From Intrasporangiaceae bacterium (GTDB lineage: Bacteria > Actinomycetota > Actinomycetes > Actinomycetales > Dermatophilaceae), in NCBI GenBank assembly GCA_012838445.1, contig DUPF01000285.1, positions 1 through 36,788 of the forward strand: a DNA stretch of 36,788 bases, read 5' to 3'. Under the pieces are notes generated by a model that was not told the DNA's origin, ran no database searches, and was given only the letters and a program-made list of their open reading frames with translations. Shown here one piece after another: positions 31,173 through 36,788 of the stretch. The first letter of the stretch is position 1, and every line of letters begins with the position of its first letter. The position numbers were made by a program, and so were the translations under genes.

Positions 31173-32402
31173 TCACCGCCACCGCTGGTGCAGCGCCAGC
31201 GCCCGCGTGTCGGACAGGGAGGCGACCTGGTCGATGACGACCCGGCGGGCGGTCGCCTCGTCCGGCGCGGCCAGATAGTCGGCCCGCAGGTCGGGGTCGA
31301 GCCGGGTATGCGGTGCCTGGCTGAACATCTCGACGAGGTCCTTGATGACCTCCCGTTCGCGGGCCATGATCGCGACCCGTTCCTCGGCATACATGACGAA
31401 GTGGGCGGCCACCGCCTTCAGGACCGCGCACTCGGCCCGGGTCTCGATCGGGACGATGAGGTCCGCCTCGTGCCGGACCAGGTCCCCCTCCCCGTGCCGC
31501 TCCCGGGTGGCCACCTCGACGGCGAGGACGAATCGACCGATGAGCCGGGACGTCATGTCCTTCAACGCCGCCAGGTCGCGGCGCGAGCCGTCGTGCCGCT
31601 CCGGCACGGCGCCGCTGGCGAGCACCCGCTCCAGCGCTGAGCCGAGGTCGTCCGCGGTCAGGTCTGGCGCATACACCCCGCCGGCGACTGCGAGCACTCC
31701 CCCGACATCGATCGCATCCCGCAACCGGCGCGGATCGAGCCGGCCGGAGGCGATCGCGTCCTCGACGTCGTGGACCGAGTAGGCGACGTCGTCGGACCAG
31801 TCCATGACCTCGGCCTCGAGGGACCGCTGCCCCGGCGGCGCACCGGCCCGGAACCATTCGTAGACGGGCAGATCGTCGGCATAGACCCCGAACTTGGGTG
31901 TCCCACCCGGGCCCTGGCCGCGGCGCCACGGGTATTTGGTCGCCGCGTCGAGACTGGCGCGGGTCAGGTTGAGCCCCGCCGGGCGGCCGTCGGCGTGGGT
32001 GCGCTTCGGCTCGAGCCGGGTCAGGATCCGCAACGTCTGGGCGTTGCCCTCGAAGCCGCCGATGTCGGCGGCGAGCGCATCGAGCGCGGACTCGCCGTTG
32101 TGCCCGAAGGGCGGATGGCCCAGGTCGTGGGCCAGGCAGGCCGTGTCGACGACATCGGCGCTGCAGCCGAGAGCGGCACCGAACTCCCGCCCGATCTGGG
32201 CCACCTCGAGGGAGTGGGTCAGCCGGTTGCGGATGAAGTCGTCACTGCTCGGTTGCAGGACCTGGGTCTTGGCCGAGAGTCGCCGCAGCGAGGCGGAGTG
32301 GATCAGCCGGGCCCGGTCCCGGGCGAAGTCGTCCCGGTCGGCACGCTTGGTCGCCGGGTCCTCGGCGACCCAGCGCTCGCGGTCTCGATCGGTGTAGCTC
32401 AC
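31173..32402 (-). CDS. dgt: deoxyguanosinetriphosphate triphosphohydrolase-like protein (HD domain)
   Basis: 409 residues, the common size of the bacterial dNTPase group. HD-domain metal ligands appear as RNRLTHSLEVAQI (His63) and CLAHDLGHPPFGHNGE (His92, Asp93), with a further DDVAYSVHDVEDA. It cleaves dNTPs to the nucleoside and tripolyphosphate, shaping nucleotide pools. GTG start with TAGGCT 7 nt upstream. It lies just before dnaG, a frequent arrangement in Actinobacteria. Confidence 0.94.
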   Translation of the reverse strand: MSYTDRDRERWVAEDPATKRADRDDFARDRARLIHSASLRRLSAKTQVLQPSSDDFIRNRLTHSLEVAQIGREFGAALGCSADVVDTACLAHDLGHPPFGHNGESALDALAADIGGFEGNAQTLRILTRLEPKRTHADGRPAGLNLTRASLDAATKYPWRRGQGPGGTPKFGVYADDLPVYEWFRAGAPPGQRSLEAEVMDWSDDVAYSVHDVEDAIASGRLDPRRLRDAIDVGGVLAVAGGVYAPDLTADDLGSALERVLASGAVPERHDGSRRDLAALKDMTSRLIGRFVLAVEVATRERHGEGDLVRHEADLIVPIETRAECAVLKAVAAHFVMYAEERVAIMAREREVIKDLVEMFSQAPHTRLDPDLRADYLAAPDEATARRVVIDQVASLSDTRALALHQRWR

Positions 32403-32409
32403 AGCGGTG

Positions 32410-32415
32410 AGCCTA
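32410..32415 (-). promoter_or_regulatory. -10 box of dgt (leaderless)
   Basis: TAGGCT on the minus strand, 7 nt before the GTG at 32402. The flanking TATAGG offers an alternative register. Confidence 0.5.
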
Positions 32416-32485
32416 TAGAGGAGGGCCGACAGTCGGTGGTGGGGTTGGGGTGGCGGCTCAGCAGTGGTGGCTCAACTGCCGCGGC

Positions 32486-32725
32486 TCAACCCCGGTGCCG
32501 GCCGACGTAGGTCGTGCCGACGAACCCGGACCGGTGCCGCCCGACGTAGCGGGGCTGCGGCAGCAGCGCCGCGAACAGGGCGCCGAAGAAGGACCGGCGC
32601 GCACCGCGGTGCCGACCGGCCGGATAGACCGGGATGGAGGGGGCGGGCCGGCGCGCCGGCACCGGGAGCTCCGGCGTCCGGAGGCCCGGCGCCGCGACCG
32701 ACCCCCACGACGGTGCAAGTGCCAT
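32486..32725 (-). CDS. small basic protein with YVGRHR repeats, unknown function
   Basis: 79 residues from the ATG at 32725 (the frame is open to 32797). GC content by codon position follows the coding order third, first, second, with only about 7 of 79 third positions A/T, whereas most frames here do not. The N-terminal half is Pro-rich (LRTPELPVPARRPAPSIPV). A hydrophobic patch RRSFFGALFAALLPQP follows, then two copies of YVGRHR (PRYVGRHRSG, TTYVGRHRG) at the C-terminus. No family recognised. It fills the 430-bp gap between dgt and dus; no ribosome binding site is evident. Confidence 0.5.
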   Translation of the reverse strand: MALAPSWGSVAAPGLRTPELPVPARRPAPSIPVYPAGRHRGARRSFFGALFAALLPQPRYVGRHRSGFVGTTYVGRHRG

Positions 32726-32787
32726 GTGATAAGGGTGGCGGACGGGACGGGTGTGACGTGGGATGCCGGTGAGGTCGGCGTGTCCTT

Positions 32788-32827
32788 TTTCCGCCACAAC
32801 TTGGCAATTGCGAAGTTATGGCGGAAA
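32788..32827. repeat. palindromic element copy 1 (intergenic)
   Basis: A 40-bp palindrome with two unpaired positions, core CCGCCACAACTTGGC...GCGAAGTTATGGCGG (32791-32824), 11 bp past the dus stop. 32 of 34 core bases match the copy inside the sulfurtransferase gene (36252-36285). Confidence 0.85.
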
Positions 32828-32837
32828 CGGGCCGGGC

Positions 32838-34064
32838 TCAGCCCCCGGAGACGGACAGTTCGGCTGCCGCGAGCCGGGCCCGGGTGGCCGGGTCGAGGTC
32901 GCGAGTGCTCAGCCACCCGTCCGGCAGGGCGACAACCCGGGCGGAGCCGGCCCGGCCGCGCTGCCCCTCGGCGGCCTCGCCGGGCCAGGGCAGGGTCGGG
33001 TCGAGGGTGGCGATGAGGGCGTCGAGGGACTCCAACGAGTCGACCAGCCCCAACTGGGCACGCACGTGCGATCCGGCGGGGAACCCCTTGAGGTACCACG
33101 CGATGTGTTTACGGATGTCGCGGCAGGCGCGGAACTCATCGCCGTAGAACTCGGCCAGATAGACGGTATGCCGGCGCAGCACCTCGCTGACCTCACCCAG
33201 GGAGGGCCGCACCCGCAGGGACCGGCCGGCGAAGGCGGCGGCCAGGTCGGTGAACAGCCACGGACGGCCGAGGCAGCCGCGACCGACGACGACCCCGTCG
33301 CAGCCGGTGCGGCGCACCATGTCGACCGCGTCGTCGGCGGACCAGATGTCGCCGTTGCCGAGGACGGGGATCGTCGTCACGGTCTCTTTCAGTCGCGCGA
33401 TCGCCGACCAGTCGGCCGTGCCGCTGTAGGACTGGGCGGCGGTGCGGGCGTGCAGGGCGACGGCCGCCGCACCCTCCTCCTCGGCGGCCCGACCGGCCTC
33501 GAGATAGGTGAGGTGGTCGGCGTCGATGCCGGTGCGCATCTTCACCGTGACGGGGACGTCGAACGGACTCGCCTCACGCACCGCGGCCGCGACGATCGAG
33601 CGGAACAGCTCCCGCTTCCACGGCAGCGCCGCTCCCCCGCCCTTGCGGGTGACCTTGGGCACCGGACAGCCGAAGTTGAGGTCGATGTGGTCGGCCCGGT
33701 CCTCGGTGACGAGGATCCGCACGGCGGCAGCCATCGTCGCCGGGTCCACCCCGTAAAGCTGGATCGAACGGGGTGACTCGCCCGGGTCGTGCTCGATGAG
33801 CCGCATCGTCTCCGGGGTGCGCTCGACGAGGGCGCGCGTCGTGATCATCTCCGAGACGTAGAGGCTGCTCGCTCCGCTCCAGCCGCCCGACGCATACTCC
33901 CTGCAGAGCCGGCGGAAGGCGCGGTTCGTGATCCCGGCCATCGGGGCCAGAACGACCGGGGAGTCGAAGGTGTGCCGCCCGATCCGCAGCGGTGGCAGCA
34001 CGCGCGGCGCGGCCGGGGTGGCCGGGGTGGCCGGCGGCGCGAGGGTGCTCGGTGCGGAGGTCAT
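32838..34064 (-). CDS. dusB: tRNA-dihydrouridine synthase (DusB family)
   Basis: 408 residues from the ATG at 34064; upstream frame sequence to 34424 is a shadow of the transporter gene. A flexible head with PATPATPAAP comes from a short GC repeat. FMN-barrel motifs follow: PVVLAPMAGITNRAFRRL, LYVSEMITTRAL, the catalytic Cys in DLNFGCPVPKVTRKGGG, VTVKMRTGID, ALHARTA, and GNGDIWS with GRGCLGRPWLF. It reduces uridines in the tRNA D loop. The C-terminal helical domain (DIRKHIAWYLKGFP) contacts tRNA. Probably a single-gene unit. Confidence 0.95.
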   Translation of the reverse strand: MTSAPSTLAPPATPATPAAPRVLPPLRIGRHTFDSPVVLAPMAGITNRAFRRLCREYASGGWSGASSLYVSEMITTRALVERTPETMRLIEHDPGESPRSIQLYGVDPATMAAAVRILVTEDRADHIDLNFGCPVPKVTRKGGGAALPWKRELFRSIVAAAVREASPFDVPVTVKMRTGIDADHLTYLEAGRAAEEEGAAAVALHARTAAQSYSGTADWSAIARLKETVTTIPVLGNGDIWSADDAVDMVRRTGCDGVVVGRGCLGRPWLFTDLAAAFAGRSLRVRPSLGEVSEVLRRHTVYLAEFYGDEFRACRDIRKHIAWYLKGFPAGSHVRAQLGLVDSLESLDALIATLDPTLPWPGEAAEGQRGRAGSARVVALPDGWLSTRDLDPATRARLAAAELSVSGG

Positions 34065-34131
34065 CCCGACAGTGTCCCTCACACCGGCCGGTGGACCGAA
34101 ACTCGAGGATCCACAGCCGGCCCGTGCGGGC

Positions 34132-35124
34132 TCACTTCTCGGGGACGAGAACCTGCCGGCGGCTATGGGCGAGCAGGGTGCGGGCCAGCACCCCGAGCGA
34201 GACGAGCGTGGAGACGGTGAGCAGGACGATCGCGACGATGTCGTAGACGACGCCGGGCAGTGCGCCCGCCACCGCGATTGCGGCGGTCGCGCCGGCGGCC
34301 AGGGGGAAGGTGTAGGCCCAGTAGGGCAGCGCGAACGGCACGGTCCGCAGCCGCGGCCACTGCGCGGCGACGAGGACGGCGAGGATGACGACCGCGGCAT
34401 ACAGGACCCGACCCATCGGGTCATCGAGGCGACCGGTCAGCGACTGCCAGGACAGCATCGCGACCGCCGGCGGGGCGATGAAGATCGCGTAGGTGGGCCG
34501 CAGCTTCGGCGGGAACGGGGTCTCGTGCAGGACGATCCGGTACAGGATGATCGGCAGCAGCGCGACCCAGAAGATCATGCCCACCCCGAACGCGAACCAC
34601 GCGAACTCGACCGAGCCGATCGTCGGCGCGGCCAGCGGGGTGACGATGTTCCCGACGACGGGGATGAACCAGGCCGGGGTGATGTGTCCGACGCCGATGT
34701 CCTCGCGCACCGTCCACGACGACAGCGCCCACACGGTCGCGGCGAGGTGGCCGACGGCACCGATCCACCAGAGGACGACGGCAACGGGTCTTGCGAGGTC
34801 CTGCAGGGCGGTCGCGAGGACGAGCAGCGCGATGGTGATGGTCGGGACGAACGCCATCCGGATCGGGTGTCGGAACTCGGCCTGGACGGTGTGCGGCCAG
34901 CGCAGCCCCTTGATGATGTATGCGGTGCCCACGACCGCGAAGACGGTCACCGCGAGTGCGACGAAGACGAGCGAGGGCCACTGCGCGAGCCCCCAGACGT
35001 GATCGGCCCGCCGCCAGGCCAGCGCGGTGCCGCCGAGACCCATGACGGCGGCGAAGAGGCTGACCGGCAGGTGGGGGATGCCGTACTCGGGGGTCCGGAC
35101 GGTGGGGGTGGCGGGTGCGGACAT
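34132..35124 (-). CDS. TDT-family transporter (TehA/SLAC1/Ssu1-like)
   Basis: 330 residues from the ATG at 35124, chosen because a perfect -10 box (TATGAT) ends 7 nt upstream and overlaps the other ATG at 35136. About ten membrane segments, opening GIPHLPVSLFAAVMGLGGTALAW as in the tellurite-resistance/dicarboxylate family. TPAWFIPVVGNIVTPLA and EFAWFAFGVGMIFW are also family-like. Members export sulfite, carry dicarboxylates or act as anion channels. The CsoR/CstR-like operator in its promoter and the sulfurtransferase nearby make a sulfur-related anion (for example sulfite) attractive, but this is inference. Confidence 0.88.
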   Translation of the reverse strand: MSAPATPTVRTPEYGIPHLPVSLFAAVMGLGGTALAWRRADHVWGLAQWPSLVFVALAVTVFAVVGTAYIIKGLRWPHTVQAEFRHPIRMAFVPTITIALLVLATALQDLARPVAVVLWWIGAVGHLAATVWALSSWTVREDIGVGHITPAWFIPVVGNIVTPLAAPTIGSVEFAWFAFGVGMIFWVALLPIILYRIVLHETPFPPKLRPTYAIFIAPPAVAMLSWQSLTGRLDDPMGRVLYAAVVILAVLVAAQWPRLRTVPFALPYWAYTFPLAAGATAAIAVAGALPGVVYDIVAIVLLTVSTLVSLGVLARTLLAHSRRQVLVPEK

Positions 35125-35131
35125 GGGTCCA

Positions 35132-35137
35132 ATCATA
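35132..35137 (-). promoter_or_regulatory. -10 box of the TDT transporter gene
   Basis: TATGAT on the minus strand, 7 nt before the ATG at 35124; a TGGATC about 18 bp upstream may be the -35. The transcript should be leaderless. Confidence 0.6.
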
Positions 35138-35151
35138 CCCCCTGGGGTATG
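35134..35151. promoter_or_regulatory. CsoR/CstR-like operator in the TDT promoter
   Basis: CATACCCC-CT-GGGGTATG, perfect 8-bp arms. The AT-flanked G/C-tract TACCCC...GGGGTA is the signature of operators bound by CsoR-family repressors (CsoR: copper; CstR: persulfide; RcnR/FrmR relatives). It overlaps the -10 box, so binding would block transcription. Confidence 0.6.
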
Positions 35152-35268
35152 TCCCGATCCAGTCCGGGTGCCGGCTGAACGGGCGCGGGACGAGTGTCGG
35201 CGCGGCCCCCTGGACCGGCTCTCGCGCGGCTCTCGGCCGACTCTCGGGCGCCCCTGCGGGGCACGTCG

Positions 35269-35274
35269 TAGACT
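35269..35274 (+). promoter_or_regulatory. -10 box of the Gdt1-type gene
   Basis: TAGACT, 6 nt before the GTG at 35281, with no ribosome binding site; probably leaderless. Confidence 0.55.
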
Positions 35275-35280
35275 CCCTGC

Positions 35281-35868
35281 GTGCTCTCCTCCGCCCTGAT
35301 CGCCGCCGGCGTCGTCTTCGTCGCCGAACTCGGCGACAAGAGCCAACTCATGGCGCTGGCCATGGCCGCCAAGCACCGGGCCCGCGACGTCTTCATCGGG
35401 ATGTTCTTCGCGATCCTGCTCATGTTCGCCCTCGCTGCCGGACTCGGCGCCGTCCTCGGCTCGGTCCTCGACGACCACCGGAACATCGTCGCGATCGTCG
35501 CCGGTCTGATCTTCCTCGCCTTCGCCGTGTGGACCCTCAAGGGCGACGATGACGATGACGACGGCGACCTGAGCCCGCTGCCCGACTCGGCGACGTCGCG
35601 GACCGTCATGACGGCGGCGTTCACCGCGTTCGTCGTCGCCGAACTCGGCGACAAGACCCAACTCGCGAGCGCCACCCTCGCGGTACGCGACGGCTTCTGG
35701 CCGATCTATCTCGGCAGCGTCGTCGGCGAGGTCGCCGCGATCGGGCTGGCGATCATCATCGGCGCACTGGCCGGCAAACACCTGCCCGAGCGGCTCATCC
35801 GCTACGGCGCGGCCACCCTGTTCGCCGTCTTCGGACTCCTCATGATCTGGCAGGGCATCCGTGGCTGA
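35281..35868 (+). CDS. Gdt1/UPF0016 family membrane cation exporter (probably Mn2+)
   Basis: 195 residues, six membrane segments in two homologous halves, each with the family motif ExGDK(S/T): ELGDKSQ near residue 16 and ELGDKTQ near 121. A short acidic cytoplasmic loop (GDDDDDDGD) separates the halves. Characterised bacterial members (MneA, Mnx) export manganese, and plant and yeast relatives carry Mn2+/Ca2+. No manganese riboswitch (yybP-ykoY) is seen upstream. It overlaps the next gene by 8 nt. Confidence 0.9.
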   Translation: MLSSALIAAGVVFVAELGDKSQLMALAMAAKHRARDVFIGMFFAILLMFALAAGLGAVLGSVLDDHRNIVAIVAGLIFLAFAVWTLKGDDDDDDGDLSPLPDSATSRTVMTAAFTAFVVAELGDKTQLASATLAVRDGFWPIYLGSVVGEVAAIGLAIIIGALAGKHLPERLIRYGAATLFAVFGLLMIWQGIRG

Positions 35869-36709
35869 CTCGGCACTGATCCGCGCGACCGACCTCGCCG
35901 AGCGACTCGAGGAGGTCGTCGTCCTCGACGTCCAGTTCACCCTCGACGGACAGGGATCCGACCTGTATGCGGCGGCGCACCTGCCCGGAGCAGCCCACCT
36001 CGACCTCGACACCGTCCTGGCCGACCCGGCCGGCCCGCGCGGCCGGCATCCGCTGCCATCCGCAGCCCGTCTCGAGGCGGGACTGCGGGCGCTCGGCGTC
36101 GACGACGACTCCAGCGTCGTCGTCTACGACCAGGCCACCTCCCTCGGCGCGGCCCGGGCGTGGTGGGTGCTGCGCTGGGCGGGCCTGCGCGATGTGCGCG
36201 TCCTCGACGGCGGCCTGGCCGCGTGGCAGCGCGCCGGCCTCCCGGTCGAGACCGCCACAACTTCGCAATCGCGAAGTTATGGCGGGGACCGGGTCGGCAC
36301 CGTCACGGTGCGCCCCGGATCCGTGCCGCACCTGGAGGCCGACGAGATCCTCGACTTCATCGCCGGGGGCGGGACGCTGCTCGACGCGCGCGCCCCGGAA
36401 CGCTTCCGCGGTGAGGTCGAGCCCATCGATCCGGTCGCGGGCCACATCCCCGGTGCGGTGAATCTGCCGACGACCCAGATCCAGGCTCCCGACGGGACCT
36501 TCGCCGCACCCGAGGCGATCCGGGCCGTGCTGGGCGAGCACGGCATACCGCTCGAGGGGCCGGTGGGCACCTCCTGCGGATCCGGGGTCACCGCCGCCCA
36601 GTTGACCCTGGCGCTGCACGAGGCGGGGATCGAGTCGCGGCCCTACATCGGGTCCTGGTCGGAGTGGATCACCGACCCGCAGCGGCCGCGGGCCGCCGGC
36701 CCCGCCTAG
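35861..36709 (+). CDS. two-domain sulfurtransferase (thiosulfate/3-mercaptopyruvate type) with an inserted palindrome
   Basis: 282 residues. Two rhodanese domains: the N-terminal one (1-128) is structural and lacks a catalytic Cys (VVYDQATSLGAARAWW at the pocket). The C-terminal one (about 150-275) has Cys239 in the loop CGSGVTA, with GHIPGAVNLP and RPYIGSWSEW as usual. It moves a sulfane sulfur from thiosulfate or mercaptopyruvate to an acceptor. The linker residues 131-142 (TATTSQSRSYGG) are encoded by a 34-bp palindromic element that also occurs between dus and dgt; both domains and the frame remain intact. GTG start, overlapping the upstream gene by 8 nt, so the two are coupled. Confidence 0.92.
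   Translation: MADSALIRATDLAERLEEVVVLDVQFTLDGQGSDLYAAAHLPGAAHLDLDTVLADPAGPRGRHPLPSAARLEAGLRALGVDDDSSVVVYDQATSLGAARAWWVLRWAGLRDVRVLDGGLAAWQRAGLPVETATTSQSRSYGGDRVGTVTVRPGSVPHLEADEILDFIAGGGTLLDARAPERFRGEVEPIDPVAGHIPGAVNLPTTQIQAPDGTFAAPEAIRAVLGEHGIPLEGPVGTSCGSGVTAAQLTLALHEAGIESRPYIGSWSEWITDPQRPRAAGPA
36252..36285. repeat. palindromic element copy 2 (inside the sulfurtransferase gene)
   Basis: CCGCCA-c-AACTTCGC, loop AATC, GCGAAGTT-a-TGGCGG: a 34-bp palindrome with one mismatched pair in the arms. In frame with the gene, it encodes part of the interdomain linker. The two bases that differ from copy 1 are compensatory in effect: C36264 restores pairing with G36273. Confidence 0.88.
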
Positions 36710-36712
36710 ACT
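36707..36712 (+). promoter_or_regulatory. -10 box of the gene at the right edge, sharing the sulfurtransferase stop codon
   Basis: TAGACT, 7 nt before the GTG at 36720. TAG (36707-36709) is the stop codon of the sulfurtransferase gene. Confidence 0.5.
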
Positions 36713-36719
36713 GCTGCCC

Positions 36720-36788
36720 GTGCCCACCCTGCGTGAATCCGTCGAACAAGCCAGCTATCCCCTCGTCAAGCGGATGGCCGAGTGGCCC
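36720..36788 (+). CDS. start of an unidentified gene, cut by the window edge
   Basis: 23 codons from a GTG (PTLRESVEQASYPLVKRM and onward). The -10 box 7 nt upstream and the helical, sensible sequence support a real, leaderless start. Too short to assign a family. Confidence 0.55.
   Translation, partial: MPTLRESVEQASYPLVKRMAEWP

Noticed and set aside
35137-36012. N-terminal extension of the TDT transporter frame to 36012
   Set aside because: Acidic low-complexity shadow antisense to the Gdt1-type and sulfurtransferase genes.

Overview
High-GC actinobacterial chromosome. The evidence is strongly G/C-biased third codon positions, many GTG starts, TAnnnT -10 boxes set 6-7 nt before start codons (leaderless mRNAs), a GluABCD glutamate importer and the dnaG-dgt-dus neighbourhood. 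The gestalt is Micrococcales, perhaps the Intrasporangiaceae/Dermatophilaceae, but no marker in the window fixes the genus. All gene names rest on motif and family recognition from the sequence; no search was run.

Layout. (1) 1-2092: a lipoprotein esterase and a CurA-type NADP-dependent oxidoreductase. (2) 2158-5000: an accessory stretch. A CAU-anticodon tRNA is followed 1.17 kb later by a second copy of its 3' part. Between them lie a frameshifted secreted-protein remnant and a coiled-coil membrane protein. Beyond them come a decayed fragment, a lipoprotein and a two-gene toxin-antitoxin-like module whose -10 box sits inside a palindrome. (3) 5064-6887: a DUF2207 membrane protein preceded by a 41-bp direct repeat. 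(4) 7111-15796: a respiratory block, all on the minus strand: a DesK/NarL-type two-component system, nrfHA (ammonia-forming nitrite reductase) and a System II cytochrome c maturation set (TPR protein, CcdA, ResB, CcsA, TlpA/ResA-like). (5) 15900-19534: a heterodimeric ABC exporter with one degenerate ATP site. (6) 19544-24420: paired acyl-CoA dehydrogenases, a small sugar-phosphate transferase and an acyl-CoA ligase. (7) 24591-28082: gluABCD. (8) 28423-34064: tRNA-Asn, a conserved hypothetical gene, dnaG, dgt, a small basic ORF and dusB. (9) 34132-36788: a TDT-family transporter under a CsoR/CstR-like operator, a Gdt1-type exporter, a two-domain sulfurtransferase interrupted in frame by a palindromic repeat, and the start of an unidentified gene.

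How it fits together. The nrf/ccs block is self-contained. NrfH takes electrons from menaquinol and passes them to NrfA. CcdA and the TlpA-like protein keep the haem-binding cysteines reduced, and ResB/CcsA export and ligate haem to the nine CXXCH motifs. The two-component system is the likely local regulator: an identical 13-mer occurs upstream of both nrfH and the kinase gene.

The most unusual signals are the 34-bp palindromic element found both in an intergenic region and in frame inside the sulfurtransferase linker; the shared 13-mer of the nrf regulon; the operator/-10 overlaps at the toxin-antitoxin and TDT promoters; stop codons that double as half of a -10 box; and the tRNA-bracketed relic.
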